Shown here piece by piece: positions 15,100-24,228 of a DNA stretch of 34,014 bases. The stretch's first letter is position 1. The number at the start of each line of letters is the position of its first letter. The notes below the pieces were generated by a model. It was not told where the DNA came from. It did not search any database and worked only from the letters and a program-made list of their open reading frames with translations. A program made the translations under genes and the position numbers. The DNA comes from Chlamydiia bacterium (GTDB lineage Bacteria > Chlamydiota > Chlamydiia > Chlamydiales > JAAKFR01), in NCBI GenBank assembly GCA_020440555.1, contig JAGRNW010000009.1:1-34014 (forward strand). Reading direction: 5' to 3'.

Positions 15100-16848
15100 T
15101 CAGTGTTGAAACTCACCGACCACTTGAAAATCTCGGATAAATAGCTGAATACTACTTTTATTATGAAATCGATTGATTTGGGGAGTATAGGCGATTTTAA
15201 GGGTTAAGTTGCGTTTTTTAATCTGGGCAGCTCGATCTCCCATTCCAAAACCAATTCCTTCTAACATGCGATCTTCTTGTTCTAAATAAATTTTTAAATG
15301 GGAACCTCCGATCACTTTGGGGGGCCATGCTTGTCTAGCCTCACAATAGAGAATCGGTTGATGATTCTCATTTCCGTAAGGTTCAAAGAGTTCTAAAGAT
15401 GAAAGGAGATCATAGGTTAGATCTTTGAAATCTGCTTGCGCATCGAGATAGAGCTTTGAGAGGATATCATGTTCCTTAAGCCTTCCATCCGCAATTTCGA
15501 TGAAGCGTCTTGTGAATTCCGGGATGTTTTCTTCTTTGATCATCATTCCAGCTGCGTAGTCATGTCCTCCATAATTTAGGAGAAGATCAGCACATTTCTT
15601 AAGGGCGGGTAACAGAGGAAACTCACGAATGGTCCGCATGGATCCTTTTCCTACCCCTTGATCGATGGCGATCATCACAGTGGGGCGGTTATAGAGCTTA
15701 GCAATGCGAGCAGAAATAATCGGAATGACCCCTGGGTGCCATTTTTTGGACCGTAGTACGATGGCTCGGTGAGAAAAGAGCTCTGGTTTGGTGTTTAAAA
15801 TTTTCTCCACATCAGAGCTTACGGCTTGTTCCACTTTTTGTCGTTCAATATTAAATAAATCGAGCTCCCTGGCCAGTTCTTCAGCTTTTTTCTCATCTCG
15901 AACCAGAAGAAGCTCCACTCCCTTTCTAGGTTCAGCTACACGTCCCAGGCTATTCATTCTAGGGGCAATTTTTGAAGCAATATCGATGGTTGTCAGTTCT
16001 GAGCGGGCCACACCACAGACTAAAAAAAGCTTAATAAGTCCTATGCGTTTTGTTTTTTGCAGTTGTTTGAGTCCATAACGGACTAGAATTCTATTTTCTT
16101 CCAAAAGAGAGCCCATATCGGCGATGGTTCCCAAGGCGACTAGATCTAGAAAAACTTTAAGATCAATCTTTGTTTTTGTGATCTCTCCTTTTGTGACAAG
16201 AAAATTGGTGACTCCATGAACCAACTTAAAAGCGACGCCTACACCTGTTAACTCCCGGTTGGGGTATTTTTGGTTCACAAGTTTTGGATTTAAAGTGGCG
16301 ATGCAATGGGGGATTTTATCTGTTGGCTCATGGTGATCAGTGATAATGACATCAATTTTTTCGCGCGCGATGATTTCCATTTCTTCTGCAGCGGTGATTC
16401 CACAGTCGACGGTAATCAAAAGTGTGCATTCGTGCGTCTTTGCAAATTCTAGTGCATCTAAATAGAGATTTTGACGAGAGACATTTTGATTGGGGACATA
16501 AAAATGAACTTTCCCACCCACTTTTTTTAGAAACTCAGAAAGAAGAGCCGTTCCAGTCATTCCATCGACATCGTTATCCCCATAGATCAAAATGTTTTCA
16601 TTGTCCACTAAGGCTTTGTAGATACGTTGTACAGCTTTATCCATATCAAGAAAACGTTTTGGATCGAGAAGATCGGGAAGTTTGGAATAGAGGTAATGGT
16701 GAATTTCGTTTAGTTTCTTAAAACCTCTTGAAACAAGTATCTGAGCTGTGATCGGGTGAATACGAAATTCTCGTACGATCTCATCCGCCCATTTCGGATC
16801 TTCCTTAGGGTAGACCCAAATAGGATCGGCCGTTTGTTGATGTGACAT
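15100..16848 (-). CDS. recJ: single-stranded-DNA-specific 5'-3' exonuclease RecJ
   Basis: RecJ degrades single-stranded DNA from the 5' end during recombination and mismatch repair. The 582-residue product shows the DHH phosphoesterase motifs in order: YGDNDVDGMTGTALLSEF, LLITVDCGIT, IITDHHEP (the DHH motif), and LVALGTIADMG. The DHHA1 domain has LLNYGGHDYAAGM, with its GGH motif. The C-terminal OB-like part contains GGSHLKIYLEQ. Length is normal for the family. GGAG lies seven bases before the ATG. It is last in the argS-P1B ATPase-recJ row, 71 bp after the ATPase gene, so it may be co-transcribed or have its own promoter. Confidence 0.95.
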   Translation of the reverse strand: MSHQQTADPIWVYPKEDPKWADEIVREFRIHPITAQILVSRGFKKLNEIHHYLYSKLPDLLDPKRFLDMDKAVQRIYKALVDNENILIYGDNDVDGMTGTALLSEFLKKVGGKVHFYVPNQNVSRQNLYLDALEFAKTHECTLLITVDCGITAAEEMEIIAREKIDVIITDHHEPTDKIPHCIATLNPKLVNQKYPNRELTGVGVAFKLVHGVTNFLVTKGEITKTKIDLKVFLDLVALGTIADMGSLLEENRILVRYGLKQLQKTKRIGLIKLFLVCGVARSELTTIDIASKIAPRMNSLGRVAEPRKGVELLLVRDEKKAEELARELDLFNIERQKVEQAVSSDVEKILNTKPELFSHRAIVLRSKKWHPGVIPIISARIAKLYNRPTVMIAIDQGVGKGSMRTIREFPLLPALKKCADLLLNYGGHDYAAGMMIKEENIPEFTRRFIEIADGRLKEHDILSKLYLDAQADFKDLTYDLLSSLELFEPYGNENHQPILYCEARQAWPPKVIGGSHLKIYLEQEDRMLEGIGFGMGDRAAQIKKRNLTLKIAYTPQINRFHNKSSIQLFIRDFQVVGEFQH

Positions 16849-16919
16849 ATATTTTCTCCATTCATAATTTCAGAGGATATCACATCATAGGATTAATGAA
16901 AAATCCGGGCTATTGTCCT

Positions 16920-18896
16920 TCAGGGCGTTTGCCCTGTATTTTTTCTTTTTAAAAGACGCAATGCATTTGCAATCACAATTAGTGTAGCTCCCGTGTCTGC
17001 CGCGATTGCCATCCATAGGGTCGCTAATTCAAGAAGGGCTAATACGAAGAAAATCCCCTTTACAAACAAAGAAAATCCGATATTTTGTTTGATCACACGC
17101 AGCGTCCATCTCGAATGCTTTATTAGCCAGGGAACTCTTGATAAATCATCACTCATCAAAGCGATGTCTGCTGCTTCCATCGCTACATCTGCCCCCATTC
17201 CTCCCATTGCAATTCCCAAAGTGGCGCAAGCTAACGCAGGCGCATCATTCACTCCGTCTCCAATCATCGCCACTGCTCCCACTTCTTGTTTCAAATTCTC
17301 GACCGCATTCACTTTGTCCTCAGGAAGGAGATTGGCCATATATTCTTCGATACCAGCATGTTCAGCAATTGCCTTGGCCGTCTGCACATTGTCTCCCGTG
17401 AGCATTACAATCTTTTCAATACCAAGCTCTTTCAATGCTAGAATCGTTTTCGCAATCTCCCTTCGAGGCTCATCTGCCACTGAGATCAGTCCACACACAT
17501 GATCATCAGTTCCAATGGCGATCATTGAATGGCCTGCATCTTCTAAAGCTACAGCTTTTGCATGAACTTCTTCGGTTTCTTGACCCTCTTCATGCATCAA
17601 TCGATGGGAGCCCATCCAATATTGTTTACCGAAGAGGGTAGCCTCCGCTCCCTTGCCCTTAATGATAGTAAAATTTTTCATCGAAGGAATTTCAATATTT
17701 TTTGCGTGTGCCATCTTCATGATAGCCTTAGCGAGTGGATGATCACTGTTTTGTTCCAGCGCCGCTGCCCGTACGAGAAGTTCTAATTCTGTATGTTGAT
17801 TTAGAGGGACAATAGTTTGTACCTCGGGATGTCCATAAGTGAGGGTTCCTGTTTTATCTAGAGCCAAAACTTTGATTTTTCCAATGGTTTCCAGATAAAT
17901 TCCTCCTTTGATCAAAACTCCTGTTCTAGCAGCTGAAGTAAGTGCAGATACAATGCTTACAGGAGTTGAAATGACAAGAGCGCAAGGACAAGCAATCACG
18001 AGAAGGACAAGCCCTTGATAAATCCAATCAAACCAAGGGAAACCAAGCAAAAGAGGGGGGATAATCATCACCAAAATAGAAAAAAAGAGCATTAAAGGGG
18101 TGTATACTTTAGCGAAGCGTTCCACCCATTGCTCATTTTTAGAACGTTTTTCTTTCGCCTCTTCCACTAAACGGATGATTCTTGCCAGGGTTGTATTATT
18201 AAACCTCTTAGTGACTGTAATTTCAAGTGCTCCTTCCTCATTCAGAGTCCCTGCAAAAACCTCGTCTCCCTCCTCTTTGGGGCATGGAATGGATTCTCCC
18301 GTAATCGGCGATTGATTGATCGAAGAGATGCCCGAAGCAACCACTCCATCAAGCGGAACTTTTTCTCCAGGTTTTATAAGAAGCCGCGTCCCAATCTCAA
18401 TTTCGTCGACTTGTTTTTCTTCCACTTGTCCATTAAACGGATTCATCACGTGAGCGCGGGGGGGGGCGAGATCAAGAAGTGAGGAGATAGCTCGACGAGC
18501 CCTCCCAACACTCCACATTTCCAAACAAAGAGCGAGTGAGAAAAGAAAAGCCACGGAAGCCGCTTCAAACCACTCTTGTATCCCAATAGCTCCTAAAATA
18601 GCGATCACCATCAACAGATTGATATCGGGGCGGATCTTTTTTACAGAACAATAGGCTTTAGGGACTATCATCCACACTCCGGAAATCACCGCCAACACAT
18701 ACAAAATTTTGGATGAGAAGGGTATCGTATGCCCATTGCCGCCCCTCTCAAATAAGTCGAGGTGAATAAAGGAATGGGTGAGGAAACCTGCAATTAAAAA
18801 TAGAAAAGACAGAAGTGTTGAAAGCTCTCTGATGTAGCGAAAACCTTTAGGTTTTGCACCGCAACAAAGCTCATTCTTCTTTTCTTGTTCGCTCAC
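16920..18896 (-). CDS. P1B-type heavy-metal-transporting ATPase, zinc/cadmium group
   Basis: The 658-residue pump has at least six membrane segments and all P-type landmarks: ITGESIPC (actuator loop), the transmembrane metal site VIACPCALVIS, LALDKTGTLTYG (phosphorylated Asp), NSDHPLAKAI (the HP locus specific to P1B pumps), and MIGDGVNDAPALACA. The final transmembrane region ends AADTGATLIVIANALRLL. That acidic DxG motif is characteristic of the Zn/Cd/Pb (ZntA/CadA) group, so zinc export is the best guess. The usual N-terminal HMA domain is missing; only CCGAK at residues 11-15 might bind metal. The GTG start overlaps the argS stop by two bases (GTGA), so expression is coupled to argS. Confidence 0.92.
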   Translation of the reverse strand: MSEQEKKNELCCGAKPKGFRYIRELSTLLSFLFLIAGFLTHSFIHLDLFERGGNGHTIPFSSKILYVLAVISGVWMIVPKAYCSVKKIRPDINLLMVIAILGAIGIQEWFEAASVAFLFSLALCLEMWSVGRARRAISSLLDLAPPRAHVMNPFNGQVEEKQVDEIEIGTRLLIKPGEKVPLDGVVASGISSINQSPITGESIPCPKEEGDEVFAGTLNEEGALEITVTKRFNNTTLARIIRLVEEAKEKRSKNEQWVERFAKVYTPLMLFFSILVMIIPPLLLGFPWFDWIYQGLVLLVIACPCALVISTPVSIVSALTSAARTGVLIKGGIYLETIGKIKVLALDKTGTLTYGHPEVQTIVPLNQHTELELLVRAAALEQNSDHPLAKAIMKMAHAKNIEIPSMKNFTIIKGKGAEATLFGKQYWMGSHRLMHEEGQETEEVHAKAVALEDAGHSMIAIGTDDHVCGLISVADEPRREIAKTILALKELGIEKIVMLTGDNVQTAKAIAEHAGIEEYMANLLPEDKVNAVENLKQEVGAVAMIGDGVNDAPALACATLGIAMGGMGADVAMEAADIALMSDDLSRVPWLIKHSRWTLRVIKQNIGFSLFVKGIFFVLALLELATLWMAIAADTGATLIVIANALRLLKRKNTGQTP

Positions 18897-20623
18897 ATCC
18901 TCTCCACTGTCCTAAGTCCCAGAATATGAAGTCCTTGTTTCATTGTTTTCGCTGCTACCTCACAAAGAAGGAGACGAGAAGATTCTTCCCTAGATCCTAC
19001 CACTTTACAGTCGCGAAAAAAAAGATTAAATTTTCCCGCTAATTGGTAAAGATAGTCAGTTAAACAGTGAGGGAGTAAATCATCAGCAAACTTTCTTAAG
19101 ACTTCGCCAAAACGAAGCAAATGAAGCCCCAAACTTATCTCTGTTAAGTGGACAAGGGAAATGGTTTCTTTCCCGCTCAGTGTTGAGATGTCAACATGGT
19201 TAGCTTTTCTTTTGATCCCATTGATTCGAACATATGAGTAAAGAATGAAAGCTGCTGTATTTCCCTCAAATCGTAGCATTTTATCGTAACTAAAGATATA
19301 GTCGCTGATGCGGTTGGAAGAGAGATCGGCATACTTGACTGCATCAATTCCTAATATCTGACTGAGATCATCTATTTCTTCTTTTGAAAGATCGTGTTCT
19401 TTTTCTGTTAGAATCGCATGAGCTTGTTTGACACTTGTTTTTAGAAGATCGATAAGCTTCTCTGTCTCTCCAGATCTTGTTTTAAATTTTTTTCCATCAG
19501 ATCCTAGCACCACTCCAAAAGGGACATGATCAAAGCGTAATTTTTTAGGATCGAGATATCCAGCCTTTATACAAGCTTCATAAATTAATTTAAAATGGAG
19601 ACTTTGTCCACTATCGGTCACGATAATGACTCGATCGGCCTTCTCATGATCAACCCGATCTTTCATTGCTGCAATATCCGTGGTATCGTAAGTAAAGCCT
19701 CCATCAGATTTTTCAATCATCAAAGGGAGATCGATGCCTTCAATAAAAATGCACTTTGCTCCCTCTGAAGTTTCTGCAACTTTTCTCTTCATTAAATCTG
19801 CGACAATCGGAGCCAACTGAGGGTTGTAGTACGACTCGCCTCGTTCTTCAATCTTTACTTCCAGTAGATCATAAATTTCCTGAAAAGAGCTGCGAGAGAC
19901 ATCACAAATGAATTTCCATGCCTTGAGAGCCTTTTCCCCTCCTCCCTGTAATTCAACAACAGCCAAACGAGCTCTTGTCTTAAACTCAGGGTCTGTATCA
20001 AATCGTTTTTTTGATTCTCGATACCAATGCATGAGAGAAGAAAGATCGGCCCTTTGTGTTCCACCGAGAACTTTTGGGACTTCTTCGCGCATATAAACGA
20101 TCAGCATTCCAAATGCGGTTCCCCAGTCTCCTACATGGTTAAGACGAATTACATTGTGCCCTAAATATTCAAACAAACGAGCAATTGCATCTCCAATGAT
20201 TGTCGATCTTAGATGACCTACATGCATTTCCTTAGCAATATTAGGAGAAGAAAATTCAACAACAATCTTCAAAGCTTGCATTGGTTTAGGGATCCCTAGG
20301 CGATGATCTTTTAAAACTCCTTGAAGCCGGTTTGAAAGGAAGAGAGGATGCAAGGTAAGATTGATAAAGCCGGGTCCGGCAATCTCAATGCTTTCGAGAC
20401 CATCACGATCCATATTTTCAACAATTGCCTCAGCAATTTTCTGAGGGGGCTGTTTGAGAGATCGGGCTAACCGCATAGCGCTATTGCATTGGTAATGACC
20501 GAATTTTTCAGAAGTGGCAGGGCCAATCTCAATGTGTTGCTCATTTTTTGGAAGATCAGGAAAAGCTAACCCAAGGGCCTCAAGCAGGGTGTCATGAAGT
20601 TGATCAATCAGCAATTGTGTCAT
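18893..20623 (-). CDS. argS: arginyl-tRNA synthetase
   Basis: ArgS charges tRNA-Arg. The 576-residue product begins with the N-terminal additional domain typical of the family (EIGPATSEKFGHYQCNSAMRLA). The class I signature FSSPNIAKEMHVGHLRST (HVGH form) follows near residue 130, then GHNVIRLNHVGDWGTAFGMLI. The C-terminal anticodon-binding part contains SNRISDYIFSYDKMLRFEGNTAAFILYSYVRI and ends LLLCEVAAKTMKQGLHILGLRTVERM. There is no KMSKS in classical form, as is common in this enzyme; the region around VVLGSDGKKFKTRSGE plays that role. The metal ATPase gene follows with overlapping stop and start codons. Confidence 0.95.
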   Translation of the reverse strand: MTQLLIDQLHDTLLEALGLAFPDLPKNEQHIEIGPATSEKFGHYQCNSAMRLARSLKQPPQKIAEAIVENMDRDGLESIEIAGPGFINLTLHPLFLSNRLQGVLKDHRLGIPKPMQALKIVVEFSSPNIAKEMHVGHLRSTIIGDAIARLFEYLGHNVIRLNHVGDWGTAFGMLIVYMREEVPKVLGGTQRADLSSLMHWYRESKKRFDTDPEFKTRARLAVVELQGGGEKALKAWKFICDVSRSSFQEIYDLLEVKIEERGESYYNPQLAPIVADLMKRKVAETSEGAKCIFIEGIDLPLMIEKSDGGFTYDTTDIAAMKDRVDHEKADRVIIVTDSGQSLHFKLIYEACIKAGYLDPKKLRFDHVPFGVVLGSDGKKFKTRSGETEKLIDLLKTSVKQAHAILTEKEHDLSKEEIDDLSQILGIDAVKYADLSSNRISDYIFSYDKMLRFEGNTAAFILYSYVRINGIKRKANHVDISTLSGKETISLVHLTEISLGLHLLRFGEVLRKFADDLLPHCLTDYLYQLAGKFNLFFRDCKVVGSREESSRLLLCEVAAKTMKQGLHILGLRTVERM

Positions 20624-20710
20624 ACGTTTCGGTAGTGTATCAAGGCTAAACCTAATTATTCAAACAGAATTATGACATTGTAGGATTCTTATTTTTTTTG
20701 TTTTAGGAAC

Positions 20711-20754
20711 TCACCTCGCAAAAAATTTGCTTAAACAATTTTTTTGCGAGGTGA
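20711..20754. other. 15-bp-stem hairpin between argS and the 20825 gene
   Basis: TCACCTCGCAAAAAA (20711-20725) is the reverse complement of 20740-20754, with a 14-nt loop. On the minus strand it would lie in the argS leader, and on the plus strand in the leader of the 20825 gene. Neither 3' flank has a good T-run, so I do not call it a terminator. Confidence 0.55.
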
Positions 20755-20767
20755 AAATTTTGTTTTT

Positions 20768-20801
20768 AAAAAAGAAGTGTTTCTTTAGACTTCTTTTTTT
20801 T
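20768..20801 (+). terminator. terminator-like hairpin just ahead of the 20825 gene
   Basis: AAAAAAGAAGT (20768-20778) pairs with ACTTCTTTTTT (20789-20799) around a 10-nt loop, with two further T residues. It ends 23 bp before the GTG start of the small unknown gene. There is no plus-strand gene upstream for 5 kb that would need it, so it may be a leader attenuator or may end stray transcription. Confidence 0.4.
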
Positions 20802-20824
20802 AATCATCCAACGAGGACTGTTTT

Positions 20825-21193
20825 GTGAGTATTTCTTTCCCTTTTCTTAACCCTCTCCATCCAAGAACCGAACATGCTGATCGCCTCATCAGAAAATGTT
20901 TAAGCTTAATCGAAAATCATGACGGCTTCGAGAGAGCAATTCCCATCATTACCCAGCTGGTTGTAGCCATGAGATTACTTGACTATGCTTCATTTTTTGA
21001 TTTAAAAAGGAGGGAATGTCGTATCGAAGGACGAAGAGCGACAAATGATCCACTGTTTGGGACGATTGACGAAATCTCCGCGCGTGTTGTCTCCATTGAA
21101 CTCTCCACACGAGCTGGATGTCAGATTGCTCTTGCTGTTATGATGGTTGTGATTCCTCTTTTAGTTGCCATGAAATTTTTTGATTGTCTTTAA
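20825..21193 (+). CDS. hypothetical tail-anchored small protein
   Basis: I do not recognise this 122-residue protein. The first 95 residues are soluble and helix-rich (HADRLIRKCLSLIENHDGFERAIPIITQLVVAMRLLDYASFFDL). One hydrophobic segment at the C-terminus (CQIALAVMMVVIPLLVAMKFF) leaves only three residues after it, so the protein is probably anchored by its tail with the bulk in the cytoplasm. The GTG start is supported by CGAGGA seven bases upstream. The stop overlaps the end of the opposing plsC gene by 4 bp. In C. trachomatis argS and plsC are adjacent as I recall, so this gene looks like a lineage-specific addition. Confidence 0.65.
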   Translation: MSISFPFLNPLHPRTEHADRLIRKCLSLIENHDGFERAIPIITQLVVAMRLLDYASFFDLKRRECRIEGRRATNDPLFGTIDEISARVVSIELSTRAGCQIALAVMMVVIPLLVAMKFFDCL

Positions 21194-21834
21194 GGAGGAG
21201 ATCCATTGGCCCCAGAAAGATACCATTTCTGAAGATTGGCAATAGCTTCCATAATCTGATCGACAATCTTCTTTTGCAACATTTTTTTGTTGTCACCATT
21301 TTCGTTAATATAATCTGAAAAATCAAGAGGCTTTCCAAAAACACAGGCGATTTTTTTACCTAAACGAGGACATTTATGATGTTTGTTCCACGCTTCAAAT
21401 GTTCCGTGGATGTAGGTAGGAATAACTGTGGCTCCAGCCTGATAAACAAGGAGTCCCACACCACGCAAACCACTTCCAAGCTTTCCATCAGATGAACGTT
21501 TACCTTCAGGGAAGATCACCAATTTTTCTCCCATTCTAATGAAGCTACGTGTTTTTTTGATGGTTTGCAAATTTCCCTTTCCTCGTTGAATAGGATGAGC
21601 TCCTAACTTTTTTAAAAACCATCCAAAAGGGGGGAAAGCAAAGAGCGAATCTCTTGCCAAAATATGCGTTGTATGAGGACAAGAAACTCCAATGACAGGG
21701 GGATCAAAAAAAGAGGCGTGATTTGATGCGATGATCGCTCCGCCCTTGGGAATATGTTCCTTTCCATAAACCTTAAGCCGATGAAACAAAATAAGATAAA
21801 TTTTATAAATGATAATTGAGAACGTCCGTATCAT
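21190..21834 (-). CDS. plsC: 1-acyl-sn-glycerol-3-phosphate acyltransferase
   Basis: PlsC adds the second acyl chain to lysophosphatidic acid, making phosphatidic acid at the inner membrane. The 214-residue product has the acyltransferase motifs: IIASNHASFFDPPVIG (the NHxSxxD catalytic His/Asp), LGAHPIQRGKGN, VIFPEGKRSSDGKL (the glycerophosphate-binding E-G block), and GATVIPTYIHG. An N-terminal hydrophobic stretch (TFSIIIYKIYLILF) likely anchors it. It is the last gene of the uppS-cdsA-cmk-plsC row and starts 3 bp after cmk. Its product feeds CdsA, encoded two genes upstream. The tail overlaps the opposing 20825 gene by four bases. Confidence 0.93.
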   Translation of the reverse strand: MIRTFSIIIYKIYLILFHRLKVYGKEHIPKGGAIIASNHASFFDPPVIGVSCPHTTHILARDSLFAFPPFGWFLKKLGAHPIQRGKGNLQTIKKTRSFIRMGEKLVIFPEGKRSSDGKLGSGLRGVGLLVYQAGATVIPTYIHGTFEAWNKHHKCPRLGKKIACVFGKPLDFSDYINENGDNKKMLQKKIVDQIMEAIANLQKWYLSGANGSPP

Positions 21835-21837
21835 GTG

Positions 21838-22497
21838 TCATTTAACTTTTCTAATAAGATTAATCACTTCGTCAACGACCTGGTTGACATCAAGTTCAGT
21901 TGTGTCGATCAATTGTGCATCTTCTGCCTTTTGAAGAGGAGAAATTTCCCGAGAGGAATCATAGGCATCTCGCGCAATCATTTCATTTAATATTGTTTTA
22001 AAAGAAACGTTTTCCCCTTTACTTTTCATTTCCTTATAACGTCTATTGGCCCTCTCTTCGCAAGAGGCAGTTAGAAAGATTTTTACCTCTGCGTTTGGAA
22101 AAACGGTCGTCCCCATATCTCGTCCTTCAAATACGACGTTCCCCAATTTGCCCACCTGGCGTTGAAGGTTAACCATTGCGTTTCTCACATCAAAGAGAGC
22201 AGAAACTTCAGAAACAGTCCGGGTTACATCAGTCGAGCGGATGGCTACTGTCACATCATCATGCCCAATAAAGTATCGTTTTTCTCCGTCCGTTTCTTTG
22301 ATGGAAAAAGAAAATTGACCCAAAAATTCTGTTAAAGCCTTTTTATCTTTCCAGTCAATACCCTCTTTTACAAGAGCATAGGTAACAGCTCGATACATCG
22401 CCCCTGTATCACAATATACAAATCCAAGTCTATGAGCTACATCTCTTGCGATTGTTGTTTTTCCTGTCCCAGCAGGCCCATCAATGGTGATAATCAT
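21838..22497 (-). CDS. cmk: cytidylate kinase
   Basis: Cmk phosphorylates CMP and dCMP. The 219-residue product starts with the P-loop MIITIDGPAGTGKTTIARDVAHRLG, followed by YCDTGAMYRAVTYA (the family signature after the Walker A). NVVFEGRDMGTTVFPNAEVKIFLTAS and AREISPLQKAEDAQLIDTTEL-type blocks complete the fold (here SREISPLQKAEDAQLIDTT). The start is ATG at 22497, whose A is the last base of the cdsA stop (TGATG); a GTG one codon earlier is also possible. Located between cdsA and plsC, it recycles the CMP released from CDP-diacylglycerol use. Confidence 0.95.
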   Translation of the reverse strand: MIITIDGPAGTGKTTIARDVAHRLGFVYCDTGAMYRAVTYALVKEGIDWKDKKALTEFLGQFSFSIKETDGEKRYFIGHDDVTVAIRSTDVTRTVSEVSALFDVRNAMVNLQRQVGKLGNVVFEGRDMGTTVFPNAEVKIFLTASCEERANRRYKEMKSKGENVSFKTILNEMIARDAYDSSREISPLQKAEDAQLIDTTELDVNQVVDEVINLIRKVK

Positions 22498-23405
22498 CAC
22501 GTATAGTAAATTTTGAGAAATATATGTACAATAGGAACTGTAAAAATTAAAGAATCAACCATATCGAGAATTCCTCCTACAGCTGGAAGCGAGTTGCTAT
22601 CCTTAACACCTGCATCTCTTTTAAGAAGGGATTCAGCAAGATCTCCTATCTGGCCAACAACACCTATAATGAGTCCCATGATGAGGGCAGCCACATAAGA
22701 AAAGTGGGAAAAAACATGAAATAGTTTGCCTACTAAACAAACCAAAAGACTTAGACCAGTGCAGGTCATAAGCCCTCCGACGGCACCTTCCAATGTTTTA
22801 TTTGGACTAATTCTAAGGGCAAGTTTATGTCGCCCAAAATAACGGCCAATGAAATACCCTCCCATATCAGCACTTTTGGTGACAATAAGAAGATAAAACA
22901 ACCAAAAAGTGCCTTCAAAATAGGGATCATTTTGTCCACCATAAATAAAAAAATAAGCAATTCGAATAATTAATCCTAAAGGGATCACAACATAAACAAT
23001 TCCAAGTAGAGTGGTTGCAATGTTGACAATCGCTTCTTTTTTTGGAGAGGAAAAAGCCGCAAAAGTGGCCACAAAGGTGAAGGCTAGCATAATTTCAGGG
23101 CTGTTTTGCCAAAATGAGCCCAAAGTTGAATAAGGCCCTCCCGTTTTAATAAAGATGGAGAAAACATAAGCGACTGAAAAAACAATACCTAAAGCTCTTG
23201 CGGGGGCATAGCCCTTTTTTCTTGCGAGACCATAAAATTCAAAAAGTGCAACGCCAATGATCGCGGCCATTCCTCCGGTAAAAATCCATCGAAAGCCAGG
23301 AAGTTCTGCAATCACAATGAAAAGAATCACAAGAAGTCCAGCCAATCCATTGACTAAGATTCTGTGTTTTAAATCACTCATTTTTTTTGAATCATCAGAG
23401 CCCAT
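22497..23405 (-). CDS. cdsA: phosphatidate cytidylyltransferase
   Basis: CdsA makes CDP-diacylglycerol from phosphatidic acid and CTP, the branch point of phospholipid synthesis. The 302-residue product is an integral membrane protein with about eight hydrophobic segments. The C-terminal signature SLLKRDAGVKDSNSLPAVGG continues into LDMVDSL, matching the S-x-x-K-R-x(4)-K-D-x(5)-P-x-x-G-G-x-x-D-x-x-D family pattern. I place the start at 23405 (MGSDDSKKMSDLKHRIL) because AAAGAGG lies four bases upstream; a longer open frame reaches into uppS without support. It overlaps uppS by 11 bp and cmk by one base. Confidence 0.93.
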   Translation of the reverse strand: MGSDDSKKMSDLKHRILVNGLAGLLVILFIVIAELPGFRWIFTGGMAAIIGVALFEFYGLARKKGYAPARALGIVFSVAYVFSIFIKTGGPYSTLGSFWQNSPEIMLAFTFVATFAAFSSPKKEAIVNIATTLLGIVYVVIPLGLIIRIAYFFIYGGQNDPYFEGTFWLFYLLIVTKSADMGGYFIGRYFGRHKLALRISPNKTLEGAVGGLMTCTGLSLLVCLVGKLFHVFSHFSYVAALIMGLIIGVVGQIGDLAESLLKRDAGVKDSNSLPAVGGILDMVDSLIFTVPIVHIFLKIYYT

Positions 23406-24180
23406 AGCGCCTCTTTCGCGTTCGATAAGACCCAACCGCTTCAAGAAGATCTTGAGAAGTAAAATCGGGCCAGAGGACATCCGTTATATAAATCTCTGTG
23501 TAGGCGAGTTGCCATAAAAGAAAGTTACTTATCCTCATCTCTCCACTCGTGCGGATAAATAGATCAGGATCTCTCCACCTAGCTGTATCCAGGTGAGCTC
23601 CGATCAAATCGGGAGTGATTTGATCGATTGAGAGCAATCCCTCCTTGATTTTTCCAAAAATTTTTTTCATGGCGCGTACGATCTCATCTTGGCTTCCATA
23701 GTTGAAGGCAATGATCAAGTCAATTTTGCCACTCTTCCTTGTAGCCTCTTCGACATCTAAGATCAACTCTTTTAACCGATCGGAGAAAGGTTCAAAATTT
23801 CCAATCGTGTGGAATCTAACCCCCTGGTCAATCATTTTTTGTTTATTTTGCTTAAGATAAATTTCAAAAATCTGAAAGAGCATGTCCACTTCCTTGAGAG
23901 GACGTTGCCAATTTTCTGTTGAGAACCCAAAAAACGTGAGTTCTTTAATTCCTAGCGCACTGGCTGCTTCAACAATTGGAAAAATATTTTCTGCCCCTGC
24001 CCAATGTCCAAACGCAACGTCTTTATTTGATTTTTTTCTTGCTGCCCAGCGTCTATTTCCGTCCATGATGATCGCAATGTGATAGGGAATGTCTCCTTCA
24101 AAAATCCATTCAGCCTCCTCAGCGGAATGAACAGAAACTTTTGATGTCAAAGCCAAACAAGCCTCAAAAATTTTTATCAC
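23395..24180 (-). CDS. uppS: undecaprenyl diphosphate synthase (cis-prenyltransferase)
   Basis: UppS extends farnesyl diphosphate to the C55 lipid carrier needed for peptidoglycan and surface polysaccharides. The 261-residue product carries HIAIIMDGNRRWAARKK (catalytic Asp of the MDGNRRWA motif), GHWAGAENIFPIVEAA, LTFFGFSTENWQRP, AFNYGSQDEIVRA and the C-terminal RDPDLFIRTSGEMRISNFLLWQLAYTE, all diagnostic. The N-terminus has about 35 extra residues before the core. The start is GTG at 24180 with no clear ribosome binding site. It heads a row of four overlapping or abutting genes, with a promoter candidate containing a palindrome immediately upstream. Confidence 0.94.
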   Translation of the reverse strand: MIKIFEACLALTSKVSVHSAEEAEWIFEGDIPYHIAIIMDGNRRWAARKKSNKDVAFGHWAGAENIFPIVEAASALGIKELTFFGFSTENWQRPLKEVDMLFQIFEIYLKQNKQKMIDQGVRFHTIGNFEPFSDRLKELILDVEEATRKSGKIDLIIAFNYGSQDEIVRAMKKIFGKIKEGLLSIDQITPDLIGAHLDTARWRDPDLFIRTSGEMRISNFLLWQLAYTEIYITDVLWPDFTSQDLLEAVGSYRTRKRRYGL

Positions 24181-24197
24181 GAATAAACAATCATAAA

Positions 24198-24226
24198 AAC
24201 ATACTTCAAATGAGCATTTGAATCAA
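24198..24226 (-). promoter_or_regulatory. candidate uppS promoter with palindrome in the spacer
   Basis: On the minus strand TTGATT (24226-24221) and TATGTT (24203-24198) are 17 bp apart. The spacer is almost filled by the perfect palindrome TTCAAATG-AG-CATTTGAA (24205-24222). A protein bound there would block polymerase. The predicted start is about 10 nt before the GTG codon. Confidence 0.4.
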
Positions 24227-24228
24227 CG

